A stretch of 64,000 bases of DNA from Protaetiibacter sp. (GTDB lineage Bacteria; Actinomycetota; Actinomycetes; Actinomycetales; Microbacteriaceae). The stretch spans positions 60,095-124,094 of the forward strand of contig JASLGG010000046.1 in the NCBI GenBank assembly GCA_030150265.1. The letters run 5' to 3'. Positions 16,135 through 24,218 of this stretch are shown piece after piece. Within the stretch, counting starts at the first letter, position 1. Each line of letters opens with the position of its first letter. The notes under the pieces are model-generated. The model had not been told where the DNA came from. It saw only the letters and a program-made list of their open reading frames with translations, and searched no databases. The position numbers and the translations under genes were made by a program.

Positions 16135-17268
16135 ATGAGAGAACTGAGGGTTGCGGTCATCGGCGGCGGGGGGTTCATGGGTTACGTGCACAGCCTCGGA
16201 TGGGCGCTCGCGCCCATCGCGGCGGAGACCGGCGCACGCATTCGCAAGACCGTGCTCGTCGAAGCCGACGACGAGCGCGCGGCGGCGGCGGCGTCGAGGC
16301 ACGGCTGGGACGAGCACAGCTCCGACTGGCGGGCCGTCATCGCGCGCGACGACATCGACATCGTCGACATCGTGACCCCGCCGAACTCCCACCGCGAGAT
16401 CGCCCTCGCCGCCATCGCGGCGGGCAAGCACGTGTTCCTTGAGAAGCCCATCACGAACGATGCGGCGGAAGCGCGGGAGATGACGCTCGCGGGGCGTGAC
16501 GCGGGTGTCGTCACGCAGGTCGGCTTCAACTACCGGCACACCCCCGCCGTGCGCTATATCCGCAAGCTCATCGACGACGGCACGCTCGGCCGCCCCTTGC
16601 AGTTCAGAGTGCACTACCTGCAGGATCTCGGCTTCGTCGCGGGCGATCTCGGCTGGCGCTCGAAGCGCTCGACCGGTGGGTCGGGCGCTTCCGGCGACAT
16701 CGGCTCCCACATCGTCGACCTCGCGGAGTACCTGATGGGTGATGTCGCGCGTGTCACCTCCCTCGTGCGTGCCAAGCGGCCCGGTGCCGAGAACGCCTGG
16801 ATGACGGATGCCGAACGCGTCGAGGGAGAGCTGCTCGACGACGCAGCGCTCTGGCTCGCCGAGTTCGAGAGCGGCGCAGTCGGTTCCTTCGCGACGAGCA
16901 TCTTCGCCTCGGGGCGCAAGAACCGCATCTTCTTCGAGCTCGAGGCGACCCGTGGCACTGTCGAGTTCGATTGGAACCGTCGCGAGGAGGTGCGGCTCAG
17001 TCTCACCTCCGACCCGGACGAGCAGCAGGGCTTCCGCACCATCATCATGGGCGACAAGCACGAGGACATCTGGTGGCCGATCGGCGGCATCGGCACCGGC
17101 TATATCGATGGCACCGCGATCCAACTGCAGAAGTTCGTGCGCGCGATCCTCGCGGAGAGGGGTGCCGCACCCGACTTCGCCAGCGCCACCCATGTGCAGC
17201 AGGTGATCGACGCCGTACTCGCCTCGGGCGTCTCGCACGGCTGGGTCGACGTGCCCGCGAGGCCGTGA
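16135..17268 (+). CDS. Gfo/Idh/MocA family NAD(P)-dependent dehydrogenase
   Basis: A 377-residue two-domain oxidoreductase. The N-terminal Rossmann fold has VAVIGGGGFMGYVHS, and EKP (E103-K104-P105) supplies the family lysine. The C-terminal beta-sheet domain contains GDIGSHIVDLAEYLMG, with the catalytic His typical of inositol and glucose dehydrogenases. Known members oxidise a ring hydroxyl of inositols, sugars or glycosides, some at C3 of an intact glycoside. It overlaps by 1 bp with the TIM-barrel gene (TGATG), a pairing seen in inositol catabolism and in keto-sugar-dependent glycoside cleavage. Probably the first oxidation step of cluster 2. Confidence 0.9.
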   Translation: MRELRVAVIGGGGFMGYVHSLGWALAPIAAETGARIRKTVLVEADDERAAAAASRHGWDEHSSDWRAVIARDDIDIVDIVTPPNSHREIALAAIAAGKHVFLEKPITNDAAEAREMTLAGRDAGVVTQVGFNYRHTPAVRYIRKLIDDGTLGRPLQFRVHYLQDLGFVAGDLGWRSKRSTGGSGASGDIGSHIVDLAEYLMGDVARVTSLVRAKRPGAENAWMTDAERVEGELLDDAALWLAEFESGAVGSFATSIFASGRKNRIFFELEATRGTVEFDWNRREEVRLSLTSDPDEQQGFRTIIMGDKHEDIWWPIGGIGTGYIDGTAIQLQKFVRAILAERGAAPDFASATHVQQVIDAVLASGVSHGWVDVPARP

Positions 17269-18263
17269 TGGCGAGCGAGCACATCCGCTGGGGTACTGAT
17301 CTCATCACCTTCTTCGAGCCCGCCTATTGGGGGCTTCCCGCCGAGCTGCCATACGCGGACTGGGATGTGGAGGTGTCGCGGGATCCGCGCCCCTACTTCG
17401 ACCGGATGCTCGACGACGCTGCCGAGATCGGCCTCGACGGCATCGAGCTCGCGCCTGAGCCGGGCGGATGGGAGAACGCGCTCGTCGCCTACGGTGATGT
17501 CGCAGGTGTCGCGCGTGCGCTCTCCGAGCGGGGGCTTGCCCTCGCCACGAGCTACGCGCCGGGCTGGAAGCTCATCGGTGCCGCCCTCGACGACACCTCG
17601 GCCGAGACGTCCGCCGACGAGTACATGCGCCGGCACGCGGCCCTGGTGCGGGAGCTCGGCTCGGAGACCATCGTCATGGGTACCGTCCCGCGCGCCGAAT
17701 TCTCCGAGACGGTCGGCATCCCGGGCGATGCCGCGCAGTTCGCAGGCCCCGTCGATCCGGTGCTCATGGGCCGGGTGGCGGACCAGCTCAACCGGCTCGG
17801 CGCGGTCGTCGCCGCTGAGGGGGTGCGCATCGCGATCCACACCGACGCCTACTCGGTGTGCTCGCGCACCGAGGATGTCGACCGCCTGCTCGAACTCACC
17901 GACCCCGCCACGGTTCTGCTGTGCCCCGATGCCGGGCACATCACCCTCGACGGGGGCGACGCGGTCGAGGTGCTGCGCCGTCACGTCGACCGAACGCCCG
18001 TCATGCACTGGAAGGACTGCGCGGCTCACCTGCCGGGCCACACCCTGAGCGGGCCGACGATGGTGCGCCACGCGACCATGCTCACCTACTTCCGTCTGAT
18101 GGGGCGCGGCACGATCGACTGGCGCGAGTGGATGGGGGTGCTGCGCGCGGCCGACTGGTCGGGATGGGCGATCGCCGAGATCGACATGTCGCCGGACCCC
18201 CGCGGCGAGATCTCCGACGGGCTGCGCTTCTTCGCCGACGAGCTCGCGCGGATCCACTCGTGA
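17268..18263 (+). CDS. TIM-barrel sugar phosphate isomerase/epimerase-like enzyme
   Basis: A 331-residue AP-endonuclease-2/xylose-isomerase-like barrel. Possible metal ligands: Glu in GIELAPEP, His in RIAIHTDAY, Asp in LLCPDAGH, His in PVMHWKD and Glu in AIAEIDMS. Members isomerise, epimerise, dehydrate (IolE) or beta-eliminate oxidised sugars. The start ATG overlaps the Gfo/Idh stop and the end overlaps the hydrolase start by 4 bp. The C-terminal 55 residues are strongly similar to the fragment at 1-171, so cluster 1 has the same enzyme. Acting on a keto-sugar made by the dehydrogenase is the natural reading (inference). Confidence 0.85.
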   Translation: MASEHIRWGTDLITFFEPAYWGLPAELPYADWDVEVSRDPRPYFDRMLDDAAEIGLDGIELAPEPGGWENALVAYGDVAGVARALSERGLALATSYAPGWKLIGAALDDTSAETSADEYMRRHAALVRELGSETIVMGTVPRAEFSETVGIPGDAAQFAGPVDPVLMGRVADQLNRLGAVVAAEGVRIAIHTDAYSVCSRTEDVDRLLELTDPATVLLCPDAGHITLDGGDAVEVLRRHVDRTPVMHWKDCAAHLPGHTLSGPTMVRHATMLTYFRLMGRGTIDWREWMGVLRAADWSGWAIAEIDMSPDPRGEISDGLRFFADELARIHS

Positions 18264-19408
18264 GCGCCTCGCTGCCCCGGGTGATCCCGGTCGAGGGGCG
18301 TGCGGAGGCCGCCTTCGCACCGCTCGCGGAGATCCTCGGCCGCGTCGTCGCCGACCAAGGAGCCGGCGGGGCGGCGCTCGCGATCTACCGCGACGGGCGA
18401 CCCGTGGTCGACCTCGCGGCGGGCGACTACGCGCGTGACAGCATCCAGGCCATCTTCTCGGTCAGCAAGGCGGTGACCGCCATCGCGCTCGCGATGTTGC
18501 ACGCCGATGGAGAGCTCGACCTCGACGCGCCGATGGGAGACGTCTGGCCGGCCTTCGCGCGGCCCTCGACGGCGTCGATCACGACCCGCGACGTGCTCGC
18601 CCACCGCTCGGGGCTCGCGGTGATCTCGCGGCCGCTCGGCTTCGCCGAGCTCCTCGCGGGCGAGGCCGAGACGGCGCTCGAGAGCGAGGAGCCGCTGTGG
18701 CGCCCGGGCACCCGCCACGGCTACCACTCCTTCACCTTCGGCCCTCTCATCGACGGCGTCGTCCGACGCGCCACCGGCCGCGACGTCGCGAGCCACATCC
18801 GCGAGCGCATCACCGGGCCGCTCGGTGCCGAGTTCTGGCTGGGGCTCCCGGATGCGCTGCACCCGCGGGTGCGCCCGATGCGCTTCATCGAGACCCTGCT
18901 CACCCCGCACCAGGCTGATCGCGCCCGCGCGGGTCTGGTACTGCCGGATTCCGGGGTCGACACCCTGCTCGGTCACCCCGAGCGCTTCAACACCCCCGAG
19001 GTGCTGCGCTCCGCTTGGCCCTCCGCCTCCGGCACCGCGACCGCGCACGGCCTCGCGCGCATCATGGCCGCGACACTCGGTCCCGTCGGTGGGGTGCGGC
19101 TGCTCGGCGCGGAGTCGCGCGATTCGATGCGAGCCACCCGCTCTCGCGGCGACGATGCGATCCTCGGCATCCCGATCCATCTGGGCTCGGGCGTGCAGCT
19201 GCCGTTCCCGCAATTCCCGATGCTCGGTCCAGGGTCCTACGGCCACGAGGCCGCCGGAGGTTCGGTCGCCTTCGCGGACGTCGACACCGGGCTCGCGATC
19301 GGCTTCACGACCGATGTGTTCCCCCACATGCACGGGGGGAGCCGTCAGTTCGCGGCCCTGCTGCCGACCATCCGCCACCTGCTCGAGGCCGACCTCTCCC
19401 CCATCTGA
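18260..19408 (+). CDS. Serine hydrolase of the beta-lactamase / esterase family
   Basis: A 382-residue paralogue of 174-1319. The nucleophile motif is S67-V-S-K70 in IFSVSKAVTA and the second motif is HGYHSFTFG. The conserved end SYGHEAAGGSVAFADVDTGLAIGFTTD is shared as well, where H-x-A-G-G takes the place of the KTG triad. No signal peptide, so cytoplasmic. GTG start coupled to the TIM-barrel stop. Same gene order as in cluster 1 (barrel, hydrolase, VOC type A), showing a duplicated three-gene module. Esterase or lactonase activity is the family expectation. Confidence 0.85.
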   Translation: MSASLPRVIPVEGRAEAAFAPLAEILGRVVADQGAGGAALAIYRDGRPVVDLAAGDYARDSIQAIFSVSKAVTAIALAMLHADGELDLDAPMGDVWPAFARPSTASITTRDVLAHRSGLAVISRPLGFAELLAGEAETALESEEPLWRPGTRHGYHSFTFGPLIDGVVRRATGRDVASHIRERITGPLGAEFWLGLPDALHPRVRPMRFIETLLTPHQADRARAGLVLPDSGVDTLLGHPERFNTPEVLRSAWPSASGTATAHGLARIMAATLGPVGGVRLLGAESRDSMRATRSRGDDAILGIPIHLGSGVQLPFPQFPMLGPGSYGHEAAGGSVAFADVDTGLAIGFTTDVFPHMHGGSRQFAALLPTIRHLLEADLSPI

Positions 19409-19436
19409 ATGTCCGAACCGTCTGAAAGGACACCCC

Positions 19437-19946
19437 ATGAGCGCACCGCAGGTCCATCACATCGGCATCCTCGTCGCCGACCTCGAGGAGGCGATCTCGC
19501 GCTGGGAGCGCATCACGGGCTACACCTTCAGCCCCATCGCGCGCTATCGCACGTCGCGGTACGCGGATGCCAGCAATCCCGACCCGCACCCGCACGATGC
19601 CCGTATCTCCTTCTCGGCCGAGGGCCCGCCTCACATCGAGCTCATGGAGTTCCACGGGGAGGGCACGCACTCGCCCGCTCAGGGGGAGGGCTTCCACCAT
19701 CTGGGGTTCCTCGACTACCCCGATGTGCTCGGACGGCTGCGTGAACTCACCGATCTCGGCATCCGCAACGACGGCCAGTCGCTCGATGAACGAGGTGAAC
19801 CGATCCTGTGGTTCACCGATCGACGCGACTTGAACGGCATCCGGCTGGAGTATGTCAGCACCGACATCCAGCCCACCGTGCGCGACGATGGCGGTCCGCT
19901 CGACGTCGATGTCGACGGGCGACCGAGTCTCTGGCCGATCGTCTGA
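19437..19946 (+). CDS. VOC superfamily metalloprotein, type A
   Basis: A 169-residue protein, third member of the type A group. Candidate metal ligands: His in VHHIGI, Glu in IELMEF, His in FHHLGF and Glu in RLEYVS. It shares GYTFSPIARYRTSRY with 1316-1831 almost unchanged and is closer to that protein than to 8517-9038 by eye. GAAAGGA at 19424-19430 precedes the ATG. It ends the first + strand operon of cluster 2; 37 bp further a - strand gene ends, with no clear terminator between. Confidence 0.85.
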   Translation: MSAPQVHHIGILVADLEEAISRWERITGYTFSPIARYRTSRYADASNPDPHPHDARISFSAEGPPHIELMEFHGEGTHSPAQGEGFHHLGFLDYPDVLGRLRELTDLGIRNDGQSLDERGEPILWFTDRRDLNGIRLEYVSTDIQPTVRDDGGPLDVDVDGRPSLWPIV

Positions 19947-19983
19947 GCTCGACGGGCGAGGCCCCGCGGACGAAGCGACCCGG

Positions 19984-21303
19984 TCAGGGTCGCACGCCGG
20001 CCGCGAGTCCGTCGTAGACCCGCCGTCCGTCGGGGCTGAACCAGATCTCCTGCAGGCGACGCTCGTCGAGGCCTTCCGCCACGGGAAGGTAGCGGCGGGC
20101 GCCGATCGGTACGAGCGCGGCGTCCGTCTCGCCCCACGCGTCGAAGGTGCCGGGTCGTGGGCGCCGACGCACGCGCAGTCGGATGCCTCCTTCGGAGGGA
20201 ACCACAGAGAAGCGGGCTGCGGGGCTGCGATACTCTCCGACGACGGCGGCGATCTCGGCAGGATCGACCTCGATCGGGGCCGGACGCGCGGGCGCCTCGA
20301 CGCCCAGCTCGGGCAGCATCCGACGCGCAACCGCCTGGATGAGTGCTCCCGCGCGTTGCGGCGTGTTGGTGGTGACCGCATACGCCGTCGCCGCGCCGGG
20401 GATCCACGCCACGTCGCAGACACCGTCGCGCCACCGACCGCCGTGCCCGGCGAGCAGCACGGGTGACAACGGATCGCCACCCACGACGCGACGGTAGACG
20501 CCGAGGCCCCAGTGGTCGGCGATGAGTCCGGCGCCGACGGGTGTCACGGCCGCATGCATCGCCGCGAGCGATGCCGGTGAGAGCAGCGTGTCGGGGCCGC
20601 CCGCGAATGAGGCTCCGATGCGCGCGAGCTCGCCCGCGGTCGAGACCGCCGTCGTGCCGGTCGGCCCGAGCACCGGAACATCGCCGGGGTCATGTTCTGC
20701 ATGGATGCGGCCCGCGGCGTCGATGCGATGCCCGGGAACGTGCTCGCCGCGTCCGTCGAGCCGCGTCCGATCGAGCGCGAGCGGGGTCAGCACGAGCTCT
20801 GTCACGATTCGATGCCACGGGAGCCCCAGGCTCAGCTCGAGCGCGCGGGCCAGGAGCACGACCCCGACGCCCGAGTAGGCGAAGCCGTCGCCGGGCGCGA
20901 AGAGCAGCGGATCGTCGGCGATCAGAGCGAGGTAGTCATCCGTGTCGCCGCCGCGCAGATAGGGACCGGTGTCGAGCCCGCTCGACATCGACATGGCGTG
21001 CCGCGCCGAGATGGTCCGGGCTCGCGGATCTCGGGGCGCGAAGGCGGGGACGAATGCGGACAGCGGTGCGTCGAGGTCGAGCGCACCCTGCTCGGCCAAG
21101 CGCAGCGCCGCGGTCGCGAGGAGGGGCTTGGCGAAGGAACCGACCTGTACGGGGTTCCCGGGATCGAGAGGTGAGCCGAGTGAGGCGTGGGCGAGTCCGA
21201 CCGCCTGCTCGGAGAACCCTCCAGGCTTCGCGAGCGCGAGCTGTGCGCCGACCACCCCGCTCTCGCCCACGGCCTCCTCGAGCACCGCAGCGAGGTCGAT
21301 CAT
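19984..21303 (-). CDS. Serine hydrolase, beta-lactamase/DD-peptidase fold with extra C-terminal domain
   Basis: A 439-residue protein unlike the two shorter hydrolases of the window. Seen: S56-F-A-K59 (SxxK) in VQVGSFAKPLL, YSG in GFAYSGVGVVLLARALE as the YxN-like motif, and HGG in LLAGHGGRWRDG as the KTG-like motif. Residues from about 345 form a separate beta-rich domain (EIAAVVGEYRSPAARFSVV), as in some esterase and D-aminopeptidase-like proteins. The ATG overlaps the stop of the AraC gene (ATGA), so it is co-transcribed with the regulator. No signal peptide, hence a cytoplasmic esterase or amidase is likely. Confidence 0.82.
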   Translation of the reverse strand: MIDLAAVLEEAVGESGVVGAQLALAKPGGFSEQAVGLAHASLGSPLDPGNPVQVGSFAKPLLATAALRLAEQGALDLDAPLSAFVPAFAPRDPRARTISARHAMSMSSGLDTGPYLRGGDTDDYLALIADDPLLFAPGDGFAYSGVGVVLLARALELSLGLPWHRIVTELVLTPLALDRTRLDGRGEHVPGHRIDAAGRIHAEHDPGDVPVLGPTGTTAVSTAGELARIGASFAGGPDTLLSPASLAAMHAAVTPVGAGLIADHWGLGVYRRVVGGDPLSPVLLAGHGGRWRDGVCDVAWIPGAATAYAVTTNTPQRAGALIQAVARRMLPELGVEAPARPAPIEVDPAEIAAVVGEYRSPAARFSVVPSEGGIRLRVRRRPRPGTFDAWGETDAALVPIGARRYLPVAEGLDERRLQEIWFSPDGRRVYDGLAAGVRP

Positions 21304-22157
21304 GCGATCGCCGGCACGAGGTCGTCGTGACGCTCGGCACGCGCAGCTCGGTACGCGCGCGGCGACAGACCGTAGCGGGCCTTGAACAGGCGGCTGAAGT
21401 GGGCGGCATCCCAGAACCCCCAGCGCGTGCCGATCTCGCTCACCGACTCCTGGTCGCAGCCCGGGTTCTCGAGGTCGGAGCGGCAGTGGTCGAGTCGGCG
21501 CTCCCGGATCCATCCGCCGGCCGTCAGACGCTCGCCCTCGAAGATGCGGTGCAGGGTGCGTACGGACACGTTGTGCACGCGCGCGACCTGCTCGGGGCTC
21601 AGCTCGACGTCGCCGAGGTGCTGTTCGATGTAGTCCCGTGCTCGCTCGAGGATGTCCTCCATTGGGTCGCTGCGCGGTCGGTCGGGGGTCTCGGCGCACG
21701 CGAGCGCCACGAAGCCGACGATGTGCCGGGCGAGGCGTCCCGGGTGGGCGGCATCGAGTTCGGGGAGCTGGCGCGCGAAGCCGTCGAGGAGATGCCCGAC
21801 GAGATGCGGAGCGCCCTCCTGGGCGGGCAGGACTCGGCCGTCGAGCAGTTCGAAGGAACGGCGGTAGGGGGCGATCGCGCCGAACGGCATCAGGAGCACG
21901 AGGAGCACGGCTCCCTCGTCGGTCTCGACCGTGAACGGCGCATCGTTCCGCATCACCAGGAGGCTTCCGGGTGCGAGTTCGTGCGCGGCACCCTCGCGGA
22001 GCATACGGGCGCCGCCCTGCACGGCGTAGGCGAGCACGTGCGGCCAGCGTTCGACGTCGAGGGGCGAGGGCGGGGCGGCGCTGCGGCGCGCGCCGCCCCG
22101 GATCCGGACCACGCGCATCTCGTCGAACTGTCGTTGCACGATGTCGTGGGACGGCAT
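21300..22157 (-). CDS. AraC family transcriptional regulator
   Basis: A 285-residue regulator with an N-terminal cupin-like AraC-binding/sensor domain (about residues 1-160) and two C-terminal helix-turn-helix units (YIEQHLGDVELSPEQVARVHNVSVRTLHRIF; then ESVSEIGTRWGFWDAAHFSRLFKARYGLSPRAYR, both read in segments). The start is the ATG at 22157, fixed by GAGGAGGT at 22162-22169; an in-frame ATG 11 codons upstream lacks a ribosome site. It is divergent from the importer operon across a region with three palindromic sites. It probably controls its own hydrolase partner and the importer. Confidence 0.9.
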   Translation of the reverse strand: MPSHDIVQRQFDEMRVVRIRGGARRSAAPPSPLDVERWPHVLAYAVQGGARMLREGAAHELAPGSLLVMRNDAPFTVETDEGAVLLVLLMPFGAIAPYRRSFELLDGRVLPAQEGAPHLVGHLLDGFARQLPELDAAHPGRLARHIVGFVALACAETPDRPRSDPMEDILERARDYIEQHLGDVELSPEQVARVHNVSVRTLHRIFEGERLTAGGWIRERRLDHCRSDLENPGCDQESVSEIGTRWGFWDAAHFSRLFKARYGLSPRAYRAARAERHDDLVPAIA

Positions 22158-22161
22158 CGCT

Positions 22162-22169
22162 ACCTCCTC
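22162..22169 (-). promoter_or_regulatory. Ribosome binding site deciding the AraC start
   Basis: GAGGAGGT on the minus strand, four bases before the ATG at 22157. It selects this ATG over the one at 22190. Confidence 0.75.
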
Positions 22170-22190
22170 GTAGCTGTGGGGCAGACGCAA

Positions 22191-22208
22191 TGGTTACGCG
22201 CGTCACCA
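22191..22208. promoter_or_regulatory. Candidate operator 1 (near-perfect palindrome)
   Basis: TGGTTACGCGCGTCACCA is an 18-bp palindrome with one mismatched pair and a central CG, the geometry of LacI-type operators. It lies 34 bp upstream of the AraC start codon. Confidence 0.6.
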
Positions 22209-22212
22209 ATGC

Positions 22213-22230
22213 AGGTTACGCGGGTAACCA
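22213..22230. promoter_or_regulatory. Candidate operator 2
   Basis: AGGTTACGCGGGTAACCA repeats operator 1 with 22 bp between starts, two helical turns, so dimers on both sites would sit on the same DNA face. GGTTAC and GTAACC form an exact inverted repeat inside it. Confidence 0.6.
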
Positions 22231-22371
22231 TCGCTTGGCAACAGCCTCATCGCGCGTTCCGGCACGGCTGATCCGGGGCGGAGCACGGCGCCCGGGGCCG
22301 ACTTGACTACGCGTGACACGATCCTGGATGCGCACGCACATCACCGCCACCGAGCGGGGGAGTCCTTGCTC

Positions 22372-22389
22372 CGGTGACGCGCGTCAGTT
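22372..22389. promoter_or_regulatory. Candidate operator 3, upstream of the importer operon
   Basis: CGGTGACGCGCGTCAGTT has the exact palindromic core TGACGCGCGTCA and matches the centre of operators 1 and 2. It lies 40 bp before the permease ATG, between a weak TTGACT box (22303-22308) and the GAGGAGG ribosome site (22418-22424). Confidence 0.5.
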
Positions 22390-22428
22390 AGACCCGGAAC
22401 AGCAGCAGCGAGGGAACGAGGAGGTCCG

Positions 22429-23337
22429 ATGCCCGCTATCCGCGAAGGCGCCGCACGGCGGACGATGCGGACCCGCCTCGGGCGCGCCACCTGGTTCATG
22501 GTGGTGCCAGCACTCGCCTTCTACCTCTTCGTCGTGATCGTGCCCTCGATCCGCGGCGGAGTGCTCGGCTTCACCGATTGGAACGGCCTCTACCCGAGCT
22601 ACGACTTCGTCGGCTTCGAGAACTTCGTCAAGATCTTCACCACCCCCGCGTCCCTCGAGGCGTTGTGGCACACCTTCTTCCTCGCCGTCGCGATCACCGT
22701 CATCCAGAACGTCATCGGCCTGCTCCTGGCGCTCGGCGTCAACAGCCGTATCCGGTCGCGCAACGTGCTGCGCGTGCTTCTCTTCGCGCCGGCCGTGGTG
22801 ATGCCGGTCGTGGTCGCCTACCTCTGGCAATATCTGCTCGCCCCCAAGGGTGCCGTCAACTCGCTCTTCGGCATCCTGGGCATGCCCTGGCTCGCGCAGT
22901 CCTGGCTCGGTGACGGCGACGTCGCGCTCTGGTCGATCGTGATCACCGTGGTCTGGCAGTTCGCGGGCTACTCGATGGTCATCTTCCTGGCGAACCTGCA
23001 GTCGATCCCCGAGGAGGTCATCGAGGCGAGCGCTCTCGACGGAGCAGGGACATGGCATCGCTTCTGGTACGTCGTGCGCCCGTTGCTCGCGCCTTCGATC
23101 ACCATCAACCTCATGCTGTCGATCATCGGCGGCCTCAAGATGTTCGACCAGGTCTGGGTGCTCACCCAGGGTGGGCCCGGGGGAGCGACCGAGACCATCT
23201 CGACGCTGCTGTATCGGAACGCCTTCCAGTTCGGGCAGTTCGGCTACGGCATCGCGCTCGGCCTCGTGCTGACCGTCTTCGTCGCGATCGTCGCCGGGGT
23301 CCAATTCCGGGTCATCGGCCGGAGGGATGCGGAATGA
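22429..23337 (+). CDS. Sugar ABC transporter permease, CUT1 type (MalF/UgpA-like)
   Basis: A 302-residue membrane protein with six transmembrane segments and the cytoplasmic EAA coupling loop EASALDGAGTWHRFWYVVRPLL near residue 204. The motif GFTDWNGLYPSYDFVGFENF after the first helix is typical of carbohydrate-uptake permeases of the MalF subfamily. ATG with GAGGAGG just upstream. First gene of the second + strand operon of cluster 2 and coupled to the next permease by ATGA. The importer cassette has no ATPase gene; a shared MsiK-like ATPase elsewhere is expected (known for actinobacterial CUT1 systems). Confidence 0.92.
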   Translation: MPAIREGAARRTMRTRLGRATWFMVVPALAFYLFVVIVPSIRGGVLGFTDWNGLYPSYDFVGFENFVKIFTTPASLEALWHTFFLAVAITVIQNVIGLLLALGVNSRIRSRNVLRVLLFAPAVVMPVVVAYLWQYLLAPKGAVNSLFGILGMPWLAQSWLGDGDVALWSIVITVVWQFAGYSMVIFLANLQSIPEEVIEASALDGAGTWHRFWYVVRPLLAPSITINLMLSIIGGLKMFDQVWVLTQGGPGGATETISTLLYRNAFQFGQFGYGIALGLVLTVFVAIVAGVQFRVIGRRDAE

Positions 23338-24155
23338 ACCGGTACACCTGGCGCACCGGCGTCCTCGAGGCGGTGATGATCGCCGTCGCCCTCGTCTTCG
23401 TCTTCCCGGTGGTGATCCTCGTGAACATCGCCCTGCGCGCCCCGAGCGATCGGAGCTCGCCGCTGCTGCCGCCGAGCTCGCCGACGCTCGACAACTTCGC
23501 GCGCGCCTGGAACGAGGCTCACCTCGGCGGCGCGATCCTCAACAGCGTCGTCGTCACCGTCATCAGCGTTCTTCTCCTGGTGCTGTTCTCCGCTGCGGCC
23601 GCCTACCCTCTCGCGCGCGTGACGCGCCGGTGGTCGAAGCTCGCCTACGGCCTCTTCATGGCCGGTCTCCTGCTGCCCTTCCAGCTCGCGATGATCCCGC
23701 TGTACGCCTCGATCCGCGACCTCGGTCTCGTCGGCACCGTCTGGGGTCTCGTGATCTTCTACGTCGGCGTGCAGATGCCGTTCTCGATCTTCCTCTACAC
23801 GCAGTTCCTCCGTGCGCTGCCGCGCGACTTCGAGGAGGCTGCGCTCATCGACGGATGCAGTCCGCTGCGTGGCTACTTCAGCGTGGTGTTCCCGCTCCTG
23901 CGCCCCGTGACCGGCACGGTCGCGATCCTCAATGCGATCGCGGTGTGGAACGACTTCCTCACACCCCTGCTCTACCTGTCCGGCTCGGGCAATCTCACGA
24001 TCCCCGTCGCCCTGTACGGCTTCGTCGGCAACTACGTGCAGCAGTGGAACCTCGTGTTCGCGGGCCTGCTCATCTCCTCGACGCCCGTGCTCATCGTCTA
24101 CTTCCTCATGCAGCGCTCGATCATCAAGGGCTTCGCAGGAGGACTCAAGGGCTGA
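23334..24155 (+). CDS. Sugar ABC transporter permease, CUT1 type (MalG/UgpE-like)
   Basis: A 273-residue membrane protein with six helices. The EAA loop reads EEAALIDGCSPLRGYFSVVFPLLRP near residue 165 (two adjoining parts), and LLPFQLAMIPLYASIRDLGL is the conserved MalG-type segment. Start ATG overlaps the preceding stop. It forms the heterodimeric channel with the upstream permease. Confidence 0.92.
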   Translation: MNRYTWRTGVLEAVMIAVALVFVFPVVILVNIALRAPSDRSSPLLPPSSPTLDNFARAWNEAHLGGAILNSVVVTVISVLLLVLFSAAAAYPLARVTRRWSKLAYGLFMAGLLLPFQLAMIPLYASIRDLGLVGTVWGLVIFYVGVQMPFSIFLYTQFLRALPRDFEEAALIDGCSPLRGYFSVVFPLLRPVTGTVAILNAIAVWNDFLTPLLYLSGSGNLTIPVALYGFVGNYVQQWNLVFAGLLISSTPVLIVYFLMQRSIIKGFAGGLKG

Positions 24156-24218
24156 TCTTCCCGCTCAGCCCACCCACAGCCGGCGAAGGCGCCGGCGCAC
24201 CAGAGAGGAACGGAATAC

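Noticed and set aside
22301..22320. Fourth operator at GACTACGCGTGACAC
   Set aside because: Core resembles the other sites but the symmetry centre is shifted and half-sites do not match.
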